Source: Cyanocohniella sp. LLY
GTDB taxonomy: Bacteria; Cyanobacteriota; Cyanobacteriia; Cyanobacteriales; Nostocaceae
Assembly: GCA_022241785.1 (NCBI GenBank)
Contig: JAKOMP010000006.1
Coordinates: forward strand, 302-64,301
DNA length: 64,000 bases
Direction of reading: 5' to 3'
Shown here: positions 50,239 through 61,508 of the stretch, in pieces
How positions within the stretch are numbered: position 1 is the stretch's first letter
Layout: the number at the start of each line of letters is the position of its first letter
Translations under genes and position numbers: made by a program
Notes under the pieces: generated by a model
Databases searched by the model: none
Told to the model about the DNA's origin: nothing
Seen by the model: the letters and a program-made list of their open reading frames with translations, nothing else

Positions 50239-50973
50239 ATGGTAGCAACTACAACCAACTTAAATATTCCTGCACTAGAAGCAGAATATAGTCAAAAAAC
50301 ACCAAGAGAAATCTTGAAATTTGCCTTGGAAACGTTTAATAACATCTCGATTTCTTTTAGTGGTGCTGAGGATGTTGTTTTAATTGATATTGCCTCAAAA
50401 ATTACTAAGGACTTCCGTGTTTTTACACTTGATACCGGACGCTTACACTCAGAAACGTATCAGTTTTTGGATCAAGTTAGAGAACACTATGGCATTAAAC
50501 TAGAAGTAATGTTTCCCGATGCAGCCGAAGTGCAAGCCTTGGTAGAAGAAAAGGGTTTGTTTAGTTTCTATCAAGATGGTCACAAAGAATGCTGTGGTGT
50601 TCGCAAGGTAAGACCATTACGCCGTAAACTGAATACCCTGGATGCATGGATTACAGGCCAGCGCAAAGACCAAAGCCCTAGTACCCGTAATCATATTCCT
50701 GTAATTGAAGTTGATGGTGCTTTTTCTACAGAAGACCATCAATTAATTAAATTCAACCCCCTAGCCAATTGGTCTTCTGCACAGGTGTGGGAATACATCC
50801 GCGCCTTAGATGTACCTTACAACAAATTACATGAACGCGGTTTTGTGAGTATTGGTTGCGAACCTTGCACCAGACCTGTGTTACCTAACCAGCATGAACG
50901 CGAAGGTCGTTGGTGGTGGGAAGAATCCACAATGAAAGAATGCGGTTTACACGCTGCTAACTTAGAGAAATAG
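50239..50973 (+). CDS. cysH: Phosphoadenylyl-sulfate reductase
   Basis: [47 protein letters not shown]. Confidence 0.95.
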   Translation: MVATTTNLNIPALEAEYSQKTPREILKFALETFNNISISFSGAEDVVLIDIASKITKDFRVFTLDTGRLHSETYQFLDQVREHYGIKLEVMFPDAAEVQALVEEKGLFSFYQDGHKECCGVRKVRPLRRKLNTLDAWITGQRKDQSPSTRNHIPVIEVDGAFSTEDHQLIKFNPLANWSSAQVWEYIRALDVPYNKLHERGFVSIGCEPCTRPVLPNQHEREGRWWWEESTMKECGLHAANLEK

Positions 50974-51019
50974 TCAATGCAAAAGTGCGATCGCTTGAGG
51001 CGATCGCCTGACTATTTTG

Positions 51020-51256
51020 TTACACCCAAAATTCCGGTTGAATTAAGTCGATAGCGATGGCTATCAGACCAGCGAAGTCCAATTGATAGAATAGTCTCCA
51101 AAAACGAACTTGTTCTCGAACTTGTTGATTGTCACAAGCAAAAATCACTCGCCTCGTCTGTATGATTAAAGGTAGCCAGGGATAGGTACGACGAATGAGG
51201 CGAAACCAGATTTGGGAAGGTTTATAGAGTATACATCTTTGCTTCATTGTCGCCAA
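51020..51256 (-). CDS. Small hypothetical protein
   Basis: 78-aa ORF with coherent composition. Confidence 0.4.
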   Translation of the reverse strand: MATMKQRCILYKPSQIWFRLIRRTYPWLPLIIQTRRVIFACDNQQVREQVRFWRLFYQLDFAGLIAIAIDLIQPEFWV

Positions 51257-51351
51257 AAGCTCCGAAAGATTAAGGAGAGTTGACTATAATATGAATAATG
51301 TTCATGTTTATAAAATACGAACAAAGTTCATGTTTGTCAAGAATAAAATTA

Positions 51352-51996
51352 ATGACCGCGAAAAATTATCGCAGTAGTTCTCAGATGCGCCGCCAACCTC
51401 AGCAGATGAGGAGTCAGGAGAGGGTGAATTGCATTCTGAATGCAGCTGAGGAACTATTTATTGAGGTGGGATACGAACAGACAACAACACGGGCGATCGC
51501 AACTCGCGCTAAAGTTCCTGTAGGGTCACTGTATCAATTCTTTCCCGATAAACAGGCAATTCTCAAGGCTTTGGCTAGGCGATATTTTCAACAGGAGTAT
51601 CAGTTATTTACCCAATTACACACCCCAGAAGCAGAGGCTTTACCTGTAGATGTGTATGTTGATCGAGTGATTGATGCATTTGATCACTTGATGAATAGCC
51701 ATCCCGGATACCGTGCTGTTTATGAACAACTGCTGAACTTGATGACATACTCAGCAATGGAAGCAATGGATGACTACGAATATCGCATTGTTGATGAACT
51801 TGGGGCTTTTTTTGGTCGAGTTAACCCCAAGCTAGCAGCCGACAAATGTCAGGCGATCGCTTTACTAATAGTTAAGGTAGTAGGTGATATGCTATGGCTG
51901 GCTAGCAATCAAAATCTGGCAATGCGGCAAATATTGTTAGCAGAAACAAAATTATTGATTTTAGGTTATCTCAAGAATTATTTAGCTGGAGAATAG
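51352..51996 (+). CDS. TetR-family transcriptional regulator
   Basis: RVNCILNAAEELFIEVGYEQTTTRAIATRAKVPVGSLYQFFPDKQAILKAL; ORF track start 51298. Confidence 0.92.
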   Translation: MTAKNYRSSSQMRRQPQQMRSQERVNCILNAAEELFIEVGYEQTTTRAIATRAKVPVGSLYQFFPDKQAILKALARRYFQQEYQLFTQLHTPEAEALPVDVYVDRVIDAFDHLMNSHPGYRAVYEQLLNLMTYSAMEAMDDYEYRIVDELGAFFGRVNPKLAADKCQAIALLIVKVVGDMLWLASNQNLAMRQILLAETKLLILGYLKNYLAGE

Positions 51997-51997
51997 A

Positions 51998-52534
51998 TTA
52001 TAAATCAATCATAAAACTGTCTCGTAGATGAAAATCAGCTTCTTGCCCGCAATGAGTTAATGCCCAATAAGTTACTGTATCATTGCTATGTTTAATAACA
52101 GTAGTAATAGCAATTTCCAGGGTTTGTTTGGCTGGGATAATTTGACTCAAATCAATATTCACAACCAGTGATAAATCATCAGATTGATGAACCTTAAAAG
52201 GAAGCACACTAAAAGCTGTTTCCTCTGTCATTCCTTGGCGGTATCCATCAAAGCGATAAATATTCCAGTTTCCAGAAGGGGATAAATTAAATTCCCAATA
52301 CTGTGCTGAATCTTTGATACCCAGGAAAAATTCAAAACAAGTCTCCTCCCATAATTCGTTTTTGCGTGTTGGTGTATTGGATGGTAAGGAAATTACAACT
52401 GTTTTTAAATCACCACTCAGTTGATAGTTAATAGTAAGTTGATTATCATATCTGGCAATATTACCAGTAATGTGCAAATTAGTTAGAGATTCGTTTGATG
52501 AAAATGGTTGCAGGAAAAATGTCTGTTTTGTCAT
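51998..52534 (-). CDS. DOMON-like domain protein
   Basis: NELWEETCFEFFLGIKDSAQYWEFNLSPSGNWNIYRFDGYRQGM. Confidence 0.75.
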   Translation of the reverse strand: MTKQTFFLQPFSSNESLTNLHITGNIARYDNQLTINYQLSGDLKTVVISLPSNTPTRKNELWEETCFEFFLGIKDSAQYWEFNLSPSGNWNIYRFDGYRQGMTEETAFSVLPFKVHQSDDLSLVVNIDLSQIIPAKQTLEIAITTVIKHSNDTVTYWALTHCGQEADFHLRDSFMIDL

Positions 52535-52541
52535 GAATTTT

Positions 52542-52628
52542 GTAGTAAGGGCTTTAGCATTTTATTGTCAAATTCTGTTATTTATTGTTTAGTCTATAGG
52601 AAATATTGAGGACTAAAGTCCTCACTAC
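52542..52628. repeat. Small inverted-repeat element (GTAGTAAGGGCTTTAG ... CTAAAGTCCTCACTAC), same ends as inner element 4380-4474
   Basis: About 16-bp imperfect TIR. Confidence 0.65.
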
Positions 52629-52631
52629 GAA

Positions 52632-53768
52632 CTACTTATTAAGTATTCTCAAGTCTTGAATAATTTGACGAATTTTAGTTTCTTGATATTCGATGCTTTC
52701 GATGAGTTTAAATTGTACTAATGCCCTAGCTAAGTTGTGTTCTGGATGCTTAACTTTAAAGTAGATATTTCCGGCTAAATAGTCGGCAAAAAATCTCAGT
52801 CCTAATTCAAAAGTAATTAGGCGAATGGCATCGTAAATGTAAAGATAGTCATTTTCTGTCAGAAAGGCTTGGGCTACAGAAAGATAACCTTGTAAAATTC
52901 CCTGAAACAAGTCAGTATCAAAATAAACTCCTGTCCAGTGTTCAGTTTCTTCTCCCGCCGGATTACAGCCCGATCGCAAGCAGTCGCCAATGTCATAATG
53001 TACTAGTCCTGGCTTTACGGTGTCGAGGTCAATTACGCTAACTGCTTTGTGGGTAGCAGTATCAAACATGACATTATTGATTTTGGGGTCGCCGTGCATC
53101 AGGCGTAGGGGTAATTTACCTGTGGCTTTGGCGTCTTCGAGAATCGATACAAAGTTAAGGCGATCGCTCACAAATTTCCAGCCATAATTAATTTCTGGGG
53201 ATGGTTGTGGCTGAGTTTTTGCTAAAACTTCGTTGTACTGCTGAAGATAAACCGGTGTAATATGGAAACCTTCTAAAGTATCAGCCAGTTTTTCTGGGGG
53301 TAAATCACTGATAAGGTTGTGAAACATCCCCAACGCATAGCCGATTTCTGCGGCCAGTGAACTATCTTGTAGGGTATCGAATGATTGGGAATTTTCAATG
53401 AAACTAATTGCGCGCCAGTAATAGCCACAGCTATCTTGCCAGATATCTTGAGTATTTTTAGTTAATAGCACGCGGGGAACTTCCCAACGCCGATTTGCTG
53501 GGGTGCATTGCAGGCGATCGCGCACATGTTCTGTTAAGGTACGCATATTCCGCATCACTAGTTCTGGCTGGCGAAACACCTGAGTATTGATGCGTTGCAG
53601 AACAAAATGCTTTTCTGTGGCAGAATCCAGAGTTACTAAAAAAGTATCGTTAATATTGCCATTGCCAAATGCTTTAACACCTGTAACTCTATCGGAAAAT
53701 GCGAATTGTTCGGCGATCTTCACCAGGCTTTCTACACCAAGTGTTTGCATATCTTCTGTAATTTTCAT
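52632..53768 (-). CDS. Aminoglycoside phosphotransferase/homoserine-kinase-like family protein
   Basis: LPLRLMHGDPKINNVMFDTATHKAVSVIDLDTVKPGLVHYDIGDCLRSG. Confidence 0.88.
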   Translation of the reverse strand: MKITEDMQTLGVESLVKIAEQFAFSDRVTGVKAFGNGNINDTFLVTLDSATEKHFVLQRINTQVFRQPELVMRNMRTLTEHVRDRLQCTPANRRWEVPRVLLTKNTQDIWQDSCGYYWRAISFIENSQSFDTLQDSSLAAEIGYALGMFHNLISDLPPEKLADTLEGFHITPVYLQQYNEVLAKTQPQPSPEINYGWKFVSDRLNFVSILEDAKATGKLPLRLMHGDPKINNVMFDTATHKAVSVIDLDTVKPGLVHYDIGDCLRSGCNPAGEETEHWTGVYFDTDLFQGILQGYLSVAQAFLTENDYLYIYDAIRLITFELGLRFFADYLAGNIYFKVKHPEHNLARALVQFKLIESIEYQETKIRQIIQDLRILNK

Positions 53769-53936
53769 AGATGACCTACACTACTCCTCACTGAAATTGC
53801 ACAAAGCAATAGGGGATATCGTAGCCTAAGTCTCAATAATTCGTAATCCCAGCAAAAAACCCCGGCGAAACTAACCGAGGTTTATAGGAGAAGTCCAAAT
53901 GACGATGAGATACAGTGATACCGAAATCTACAAATA

Positions 53937-54107
53937 TTAGCTAACGCTTAAGGCTACCAAAACTAAAGTTGTGACGAGTAATGTAGCGAATGCACCCTGC
54001 ACAGCATATAAACGTTGCTCTTCTTGGTCAGGGTAGCTAGCGTAATACATTTTGGGTTCGTTAGCGTAGTTGTTTAAAATACCTGATTCGTTAATGGTGG
54101 TATACAT
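53937..54107 (-). CDS. Ssl1498-family light-harvesting-like small protein (56 aa)
   Basis: Manual translation MYTTINESGILNNYANEPKMYYASYPDQEEQRLYAVQGAFATLLVTTLVLVALSVS; below the ORF-track cutoff. Confidence 0.8.
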   Translation of the reverse strand: MYTTINESGILNNYANEPKMYYASYPDQEEQRLYAVQGAFATLLVTTLVLVALSVS

Positions 54108-54313
54108 AGTTTTTTCTGTGTTTGTTACTTTATGTAAACTAATTTAACAATATTGTTACAAAAGGTCAATAGGGCTTGACAAAAAAGAATGGATGACTGT
54201 GATTAGAACTACTTATGTCGGGATATTTCTGAGACTCCACCCGCAGGCGATCGCCTCAATATTCATCAGTCGTATAATCAGTATTAGTTGCTATAGCTAC
54301 CTCAAAAATCAAC

Positions 54314-54580
54314 CTGACTTTTCACGTCATGTGGAAAAGGTAACGCAAAACCTAACCCCCCACCCCCCTTCCCTACGAGGGAATGGGGAGAAGTCAAAGT
54401 CTCTAACGCCACTTGCTACAACGCGGCGGCACTTCCTACTCTGCGAGAAGCCGCGCAGAGCGCATCTACAAGTCGGGCAACCCGCCCAACGGAGTGCCTT
54501 GGGAACCCGCGCAACGCAGTGGCTCCTCCTCGCAGGAGAGAGATTTAGAGAGAGGTTTTCCAGATACCGTGAAAAGTTAG
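54314..54580. mobile_element. MITE family A copy 2 with 10-bp perfect TSD AAAAATCAAC
   Basis: CTGACTTTTCACG ... CGTGAAAAGTTAG; AAAAATCAAC at 54304-54313 and 54581-54590. Confidence 0.9.
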
Positions 54581-54615
54581 AAAAATCAACCAGGAACACA
54601 TAGCATAGGGCGGCA

Positions 54616-55416
54616 ATGCAAAAACTACTTTTTAATGACAGAGATAACTTTAAAGCGCAGGCCCTATTCATTGGTAAAAAGATTAACCTACAGACGTTAG
54701 AGAATTACGACTGTTTGGCGACCATGCCAATCATGGTTACAGTAGGTGAACACGGCTGTGCGGTGTTGCTAAGTTATGGTGCAGTTGTGTTGTTTAATCT
54801 TGAGGCTAAAGAAAAGGAAGCCTTTTTGACCAAACTATCCTCTCAAGTTAGCGAAGCCTTTGCCGAACCGGAGACAGAAGAGGTAGAAATGCACCTCAAT
54901 GTCATAGAGAGTGAGCGAGTCAAAGAAGGGAAAATTTTGCTGCATGAATTCAGTATTGAACGCTTGCAGATAGTGGCTGATATTCTCGCTAAAAGTGTTG
55001 TGCTATCTCATTACGAAACTAGCCTAGCCACTGTATTTGATCAAATTGAACCCTTTGCAGCTAGTCTTCAGCGCGAACACAGAAGTAGACGCGAGAGTCG
55101 GGAATTACTACGTCAACTCGGCACTACCTTGTTAGTTCAACATAAAATTGTCGGTCGAGTCGAGATCATCGATAAGCCAGAGGTACTGTGGGAATCGCCC
55201 CAACTAGAAAACTTATATCTGCGTTTAGAGGATGAATACGAAATCCGTGAGCGTCACAACGCCTTAGAACGCAAACTAGAGTTAATTTCCCAAACTGCAC
55301 AAACGGTGCTGGAATTTATGCAGCACAGCAGTAGTCAGCGAGTCGAATGGTATGTGGTGATTCTGATTATAGGGGAGATTTTACTGTCACTGTATGACAT
55401 TATTTTTAAAGGCTAG
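54616..55416 (+). CDS. RMD1/DUF155-family protein
   Basis: HEFSIERLQIVADILAKSVVLSHYE; C-terminal TM WYVVILIIGEILLSLYDI. Confidence 0.8.
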   Translation: MQKLLFNDRDNFKAQALFIGKKINLQTLENYDCLATMPIMVTVGEHGCAVLLSYGAVVLFNLEAKEKEAFLTKLSSQVSEAFAEPETEEVEMHLNVIESERVKEGKILLHEFSIERLQIVADILAKSVVLSHYETSLATVFDQIEPFAASLQREHRSRRESRELLRQLGTTLLVQHKIVGRVEIIDKPEVLWESPQLENLYLRLEDEYEIRERHNALERKLELISQTAQTVLEFMQHSSSQRVEWYVVILIIGEILLSLYDIIFKG

Positions 55417-55473
55417 TACCGCTGCAAACATAGGAAAAATATACTGGTATAACTAAAAACAATAAAATAACCC

Positions 55474-56550
55474 ATGCATACAGCCAGAGCGATCGCCCCA
55501 TTTACTGCCATTATTGTCTCTAGTCTCATATCCTGTGCATCCATCACAGCGCCGGAATTATCCCAGTCTGCACAACCAACTCAATCCCCATCTATTATTG
55601 CTGAAAACGACCAGCCCAGTTCAGAAAGCATTCTCAACGAAGTTATTAGCCGTCAGAAAAGTTTACAGGTTTGCGATTTCGAGTTTGACCCAGAGGCAGC
55701 ACGCCAATTCTCTGAAGTCTACACTAATAATCAAGGTCAGCATCTAGTACAACTTCTCTGTTTCATGGCCGCTTATCAAGGTAGATTCGCCTTCTTGCAA
55801 GTAGATACTTCTGGATCTGACCTCAAAATTCAACCTTTAGAACTCGAAGTTGCTGGATTACCCGAATTTGATTCCCAAACAAATATCCTGTCTAATAGTT
55901 ATAAATTTGTAGGCGCAGGTACTTGCATACAAGCAACTCAACACTATTGGCGTGGTGACGGGTTAAGGCTGATTAGTTCCCAGATGATAGATGGAAAGCC
56001 TAATGGCTGTCAAGAATTAGGAGGGCGATCGCCTTCAGGCAATCAACTAATTACTACGCAGAATATCGGCCCTGCTAAACTAGGCATGACTCTAGGGCAA
56101 CTCAAACAAGTTTTAGGTGAGGAGGCAAAATTTGAACCCACCAGCCTGGGGGTTGATGCAGGTGAAGGGATGAAAGTTATTCAAGAAGGAACTTTGCAGT
56201 ACTTGTTGGGTTTCACCGCAGAAGAAAAAACCATAACCGATAATTCTCTAATTAACAGCATTACAGTTGCTAACCCCGACTACATAACCAGTACCGGGTT
56301 AGGGCCAGGGACTCCCCTGAAAACAGCGGTTGCAGTCTACGGCCCTGCGACCCTATCCTACAACTGGAATAATGAAGGACGAGAATACATTGAATTTGAG
56401 AAAGGATTTGGTTCAGGGATGTCCATCAGGTCTAATCAATGGACTCGTACAGATTTTTCTGGTATTTATTCTGACACTAAAGCTGAGTTCAACAAAACTC
56501 AAAAATACCACGAACATGCAGGTATTGGTTCCATCACCATCAGGCAGTAA
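55474..56550 (+). CDS. DUF1176-like lipoprotein/exported protein
   Basis: Signal peptide with SCAS; FVGAGTCIQATQHYWRGDGLRLISSQMIDGKPNGCQE. Confidence 0.65.
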   Translation: MHTARAIAPFTAIIVSSLISCASITAPELSQSAQPTQSPSIIAENDQPSSESILNEVISRQKSLQVCDFEFDPEAARQFSEVYTNNQGQHLVQLLCFMAAYQGRFAFLQVDTSGSDLKIQPLELEVAGLPEFDSQTNILSNSYKFVGAGTCIQATQHYWRGDGLRLISSQMIDGKPNGCQELGGRSPSGNQLITTQNIGPAKLGMTLGQLKQVLGEEAKFEPTSLGVDAGEGMKVIQEGTLQYLLGFTAEEKTITDNSLINSITVANPDYITSTGLGPGTPLKTAVAVYGPATLSYNWNNEGREYIEFEKGFGSGMSIRSNQWTRTDFSGIYSDTKAEFNKTQKYHEHAGIGSITIRQ

Positions 56551-56889
56551 TACAATTTGGGCTTTTGAATGGGGAATCCCTTTGTGTGTCTGCTTTTTTG
56601 CATTTGGGTTAAGGTTTGATGAACCCAAGATTTACACAAAATTCACGAAATTAAGTTATTCGCTAGGCGTAGAAGGTGACAATAACGACGTAAGCGCTTA
56701 AAACGCTGATATTGCTTACCTACAACACATCCCAGTCACATTGACAAATTTTTTTTGTGTAGATTCCGTATGATTGATTTGCGTAATAACGCTGGATCTT
56801 GTTTGTTTAATAGAGCTTTTTTACGCCAAATAAAAGATAATAAAACTAAGTATGAGCAAAATAGAGAACTCATATTTTAAGGAGCTTAA

Positions 56890-57459
56890 ATGAATCGACG
56901 TATTACCAGTACTGTAAATTCGGTAGTCAGTAAATTAACGCGCAGAAATGCACTACTATGGCTTGGGGGTACAGGGGTAACTACTGCCCTTGTCGCAGGA
57001 GTCCAGAAGGAAGCAAGTGCTAAACAACCCAAAGAAGTGCAATTGATTAACCCACCAACGTTATACAATGCACCTCAAAATGGCTATAGTCATATAGCTA
57101 TTGCCCCACAAAAGGGTACAACTGTCTATATTTCTGGTCAATTTGGTTCGGACTTACAGGGTAATCTTGTCTCCCCCAACTATGAAGAACAGGTAATCCA
57201 GTCCTTTCAAAATCTCCGTTTTGCCTTAGAAGCGGTGGGAGCGCTACCATCAGATGTGGCCAAAACTACAGTGATGATAGTGGATCAGACAGAAGAGAAA
57301 TTGATCCCTTTCGGTATGGAAGTTGGGAAACTTTGGGGTAATAAACCACCTGCTAATACTCTCATTCCTGTACCTAGACTGGCACTTGATGGGATGTTGT
57401 TTGAAATTGATGCTTATGTGGTGATTCCAGACAACCGTAGACTACCACCTTGGTCGTAA
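56890..57459 (+). CDS. RidA/YjgF-family protein with exported-type N-terminus
   Basis: YSHIAIAPQKGTTVYISGQFGSDLQGNLV...NLRFALEAVGALPSDVAKTTVMI. Confidence 0.88.
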   Translation: MNRRITSTVNSVVSKLTRRNALLWLGGTGVTTALVAGVQKEASAKQPKEVQLINPPTLYNAPQNGYSHIAIAPQKGTTVYISGQFGSDLQGNLVSPNYEEQVIQSFQNLRFALEAVGALPSDVAKTTVMIVDQTEEKLIPFGMEVGKLWGNKPPANTLIPVPRLALDGMLFEIDAYVVIPDNRRLPPWS

Positions 57460-57492
57460 ATTTTCGATTTCCCTAGAATCGTGCATAAAAAG

Positions 57493-57521
57493 ATCCCCGA
57501 CTTTTATAAAAAATCGGGGAT
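57493..57521. terminator. Bidirectional hairpin terminator between RidA-like and ftsH
   Basis: atccccgacttttataaaaaatcgggga. Confidence 0.7.
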
Positions 57522-57551
57522 ATGAATTACTGAAACTGTAAGCAAAGTTAA

Positions 57552-59390
57552 TTAGGCAAATGCAGCAGTTTGCACATCATTATTTGCCAAAATTTCTTGC
57601 AATTCGTCAGAATCAACTGTTTCTTTCTCAACCAGCATTTTCGCAATCTGGTCAAGAATGTGACGATTGTTAACTAATACTTCCTTGGCGCGTGTATAAG
57701 CTACATCCACCAACTTACGGACTTCCTCATCAATAGCCGCAGCAGTTTCTTCCGAGAAATCACGCTCTGACATGATATCTCGACCCAAGAACATATTACC
57801 TTGCTGACGACCCAGAGCAACAGGCCCCAAGCGATCGCTCATGCCAAAACGAGTAATCATCTGACGAGCAACACGGGCTACTTGTTGTAAGTCGTTGGAA
57901 GCACCTGTAGTCACTTCTTCTTCACCAAAGATTAATTCTTCAGCTAAACGACCACCTAAAGCCACAGCCATTTGATTTTCTAAATAGGAGCGGCTGTACA
58001 AACCAGTGTCCATGCGGTCTTCACTGGGGGTGAACCAAGTCAAACCACCAGCACGTCCGCGAGGAATAATACTGATTTTTTGTACTGGGTCATAATCGGG
58101 CATCAAAGCACCAACTAAGGCGTGACCAGCTTCGTGATATGCTACTAGGGTTTTGCGCTTTTCGCTCATTACCCGGTCTTTCTTCTCGGGGCCAGCTAAC
58201 ACGCGGTCGATGGCATCATTGATTTCATCCATCGAAATTTCTGTTAAGTTGCGTCGTGCTGCCAAAATTGCGGCTTCATTCAGCAAGTTAGATAAATCTG
58301 CACCGGTAAACCCAGGAGTCCGACGGGCAATTTTATCCAAGTCCACATCTTTGGCTAAGGTCTTACCACGGGCGTGTACTTTAAGAATTTCGCTACGTCC
58401 GGCATAATCGGGACGGTCTACTACTACTTGACGGTCAAAACGACCAGGACGCAATAATGCGGCATCTAAGACATCAGGACGGTTGGTAGCGGCAATAATA
58501 ATAATACCGGTGTTACCTTCAAAACCATCCATTTCGGTAAGTAACTGGTTAAGAGTTTGTTCTCTTTCGTCGTTACCACCGCCTAAACCTGCACCCCGTT
58601 GACGACCTACAGCGTCAATTTCATCGATGAAGACGATACAAGGAGCATTAGTTTTAGCTTGTTCAAATAAATCGCGGACGCGGGATGCACCTACACCAAC
58701 GAACATTTCGACAAACTCAGAACCAGAGATTGAGAAGAAGGGTACACCTGCTTCCCCAGCTACAGCCCGGGCGAGAAGAGTTTTACCTGTACCTGGAGGG
58801 CCTACTAACAATACACCTTTAGGAATTTTCGCGCCAACTGCGGTAAAGCGATCAGCATTTTTTAGAAAGTCTACTACTTCGTTTAATTCCAGTTTGGCTT
58901 GGTCAATACCAGCGACATCACCAAAGGTCACCTGAGTTTGCGGTTCCATTTGGACTCTGGCTTTGGATTTGCCAAAGTTCATCGCTTGACTACCAGGGCC
59001 ACTTTGGGCGCGCCGGAGTAAGAAGAATAAGCCCACTAACAGCAATACAGGGAAGAATAGACTGCTCAATGCCCTAAACCAAAATCCTTCGTCGGTTTGG
59101 GGTAAGACAGAAATATCAACGCCTCTGGTGGTTAAAGTATTAATTAATTCAGGGTCGTTGACTAAGGTTACTACCTTTTTATCACCATCGCTGGAAGTAA
59201 CCAGTGCTGTAGAACGGTCTGCACTCAGGCTAACTCGGTCTACTTTGCCCTGTTCAACTTCTTGAATAAATTGGCTATATCGCCATGTTTCTCTTGTTTG
59301 AGGTTGTTTGTCAAAGAACGCTGTTCCTAACGCAATGACAACTATAAAAAGCAGTGCATACAGCCCCGCATTTCTCCATCTTTTATTCAC
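57552..59390 (-). CDS. ftsH: ATP-dependent zinc metalloprotease FtsH
   Basis: [55 protein letters not shown]. Confidence 0.98.
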   Translation of the reverse strand: MNKRWRNAGLYALLFIVVIALGTAFFDKQPQTRETWRYSQFIQEVEQGKVDRVSLSADRSTALVTSSDGDKKVVTLVNDPELINTLTTRGVDISVLPQTDEGFWFRALSSLFFPVLLLVGLFFLLRRAQSGPGSQAMNFGKSKARVQMEPQTQVTFGDVAGIDQAKLELNEVVDFLKNADRFTAVGAKIPKGVLLVGPPGTGKTLLARAVAGEAGVPFFSISGSEFVEMFVGVGASRVRDLFEQAKTNAPCIVFIDEIDAVGRQRGAGLGGGNDEREQTLNQLLTEMDGFEGNTGIIIIAATNRPDVLDAALLRPGRFDRQVVVDRPDYAGRSEILKVHARGKTLAKDVDLDKIARRTPGFTGADLSNLLNEAAILAARRNLTEISMDEINDAIDRVLAGPEKKDRVMSEKRKTLVAYHEAGHALVGALMPDYDPVQKISIIPRGRAGGLTWFTPSEDRMDTGLYSRSYLENQMAVALGGRLAEELIFGEEEVTTGASNDLQQVARVARQMITRFGMSDRLGPVALGRQQGNMFLGRDIMSERDFSEETAAAIDEEVRKLVDVAYTRAKEVLVNNRHILDQIAKMLVEKETVDSDELQEILANNDVQTAAFA

Positions 59391-59503
59391 TGAGGTCTAT
59401 CCTCCTGTATTTTTTGTGCGTTCTTGTAGCTTCTCTGAATATGAGAGGGCATTATTAAGAATTATGTTAACTTATCTTAAGGTATAACATAATAGTGTGG
59501 CCG

Positions 59504-60274
59504 TCATGCTAAAAAAAGCTCCTTTATTTGCTGAAAATTAGGATGGTAGGGATTATATTGTAACGACCCTGAGGACTGGTGAACGGTATGAATGGGGATA
59601 AATTCCACCACACTATTAGTGTAGGCGATCGCTTCAAATCCCCTGACCAATTCAGCATTCCAAGGTTCCTCGCGCACATTTGACAGCCATTGCATCAGTT
59701 GTTTTCGGATAACTCCCGGCAAAATTCCCTCTGTTAGTGGGGGTGTCCACCAACTATTATCTTGCCATCCCCAAAGATTGCCTGTGGTGGTTTCCAACCA
59801 ATTACCGTCGGAATTTACTAAAATTGCTTCTTGAGTGTAGGCATGATTCTTGGCCAGCCAAGCACTCAAATAATTGCCAGTTTTATGAGAAGGAAGACTG
59901 CGACTAAATTCCGCTATCGCCAAACTTGTGGTAATGCCGTGTTGTTGTTTTTCGGGCAAATCTGGCGGTAAAAACCTGCCAGTGATCCATTCTCGCCCAT
60001 CAGGAAACAGAGTAATTCGCAGAACAGGAAAGTTGGCTGAAAGGATTTCTGCACCTTGACGCACCAGTTTCCAGTTTGGTTGTGTCCAGTCAAAAGATTG
60101 TAAAGAAAACAGCAGGCGATCGCAGTGAGCCACCCAGTTAGTTAAACTGCTATCCAGAGATTTTTCATAAACCCGCAGTGTTGTGAAAATCGTCGCCCCG
60201 TAGAGTAACCCTGGATCGGTAATATCTAATTCTATAGTTGGGGATGTGATGATTTTGCCGTTGTACCAGTAAAT
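59504..60274 (-). CDS. Class IV aminotransferase (aminodeoxychorismate lyase-like); true start probably an ATT codon at 60274
   Basis: Upstream in-frame YWYNGKIITSPTIELDITDPGLLYGATIFTTLRVYEKSLDSSLTNW precedes the ORF-track start (60133); GAGG 8 nt upstream of ATT. Confidence 0.75.
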   Translation of the reverse strand: MYWYNGKIITSPTIELDITDPGLLYGATIFTTLRVYEKSLDSSLTNWVAHCDRLLFSLQSFDWTQPNWKLVRQGAEILSANFPVLRITLFPDGREWITGRFLPPDLPEKQQHGITTSLAIAEFSRSLPSHKTGNYLSAWLAKNHAYTQEAILVNSDGNWLETTTGNLWGWQDNSWWTPPLTEGILPGVIRKQLMQWLSNVREEPWNAELVRGFEAIAYTNSVVEFIPIHTVHQSSGSLQYNPYHPNFQQIKELFLA

Positions 60275-60452
60275 AGGATTAACCTCGCTAGAAGAAAGTG
60301 GGAAGATAAGGGATTGAGGATAAAAACTCTTTGGGTACTCTACCAGAGAGCTTTACTGTACTCCCTACTCCCCACTCCCGTACCCTTCGGGAAGCTACGC
60401 TAACGGCTGACGCTCACGGCGAAGCCTACTCCCCACTCCCCACTAATTTACA

Positions 60453-60977
60453 TTAACGACGTACTACCACTAAAGTCCCATTGGGGGCCCAGTTAAAAAG
60501 TTGCCGCGCTTGTGGGACTGTCAAATTTACGCAACCACGACTAACTGGAGTTCCAAAACGGTTATGCCAGTAAGCACCATGAATCGCATAGCCGCGATGA
60601 AAATACATGGCATAAGGCACATCAGGAATATCATAACCCCTACCGCGCATCCGGTTAACGCGATGCTTAGAACCAATGCGAAAACTACCAGTAGGTGTGG
60701 GAGTGGAACGCTTGCCTGTAGAAACACGGAAGGAATACACTAATCTATTACCTTCCCATGCACGTAAACGCTGCTCAGATAAGCTAATTTCAATGCGGCG
60801 AGGTTGAGAATTTTGCCGACGTTGAGAGATGAGGATGCTGTTGTTATTAACTGAAGCGGCGTTGGCTATAGCAGAGTTGGGGTCAGCAGTGGTTGATGGC
60901 GACCAGGAAACAAAAGTTGCGATCGTCAACACTACGCCTGTACAGAAAGTTCCTGAGCAACGTATCCAACTTTGCAT
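60453..60977 (-). CDS. L,D-transpeptidase (YkuD)
   Basis: [26 protein letters not shown]. Confidence 0.93.
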   Translation of the reverse strand: MQSWIRCSGTFCTGVVLTIATFVSWSPSTTADPNSAIANAASVNNNSILISQRRQNSQPRRIEISLSEQRLRAWEGNRLVYSFRVSTGKRSTPTPTGSFRIGSKHRVNRMRGRGYDIPDVPYAMYFHRGYAIHGAYWHNRFGTPVSRGCVNLTVPQARQLFNWAPNGTLVVVRR

Positions 60978-61508
60978 GTTGCGTTACCTTATATATTTGA
61001 TTTGCTGTTGTCGGCAGATGGTAAGCAGTCTGAAGATGAGCTACTTCCACCGTTATTAATCGTGTCTGTGCCAAAATCACATCAGTTCAGTTATTCACAT
61101 AAGATGAATCTCTTATGCCTATTCCCCGTAACTGAACTGTATTGAGCTATCTATTCAACGCCTAAAAGGCTATTTTTATCCGAACTGTATTGAGGGGTCA
61201 AAGTAATTCGTAATTGTTAATTCATGATTAACAACCCAAGCATAAATCCGATAACTAGCCATCAGGGGATGGAATCCCTAGAGTTAGTTATACGTTTATG
61301 CAGTTTCAATTACAAATTACTCAGTCAGGATTTACGCTAGATGTCTTGAGGGTATACATGATGAATATCCCTCTTCATATTTTTTATTTCTAGTTGATTG
61401 GTGAGGAATCCGGAGATTTCCCGCGTAAATCTCCCAATTGTCTTGATTTCTGGTTATTTGCCATCCCCACAATTCGCAATTACCCAGTCCCCACCCAATC
61501 CCTAGTCC

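Noticed and set aside
54193-54671. 136-aa and 114-aa ORFs
   Set aside because: Translations of the MITE insertion and its palindromic insert.
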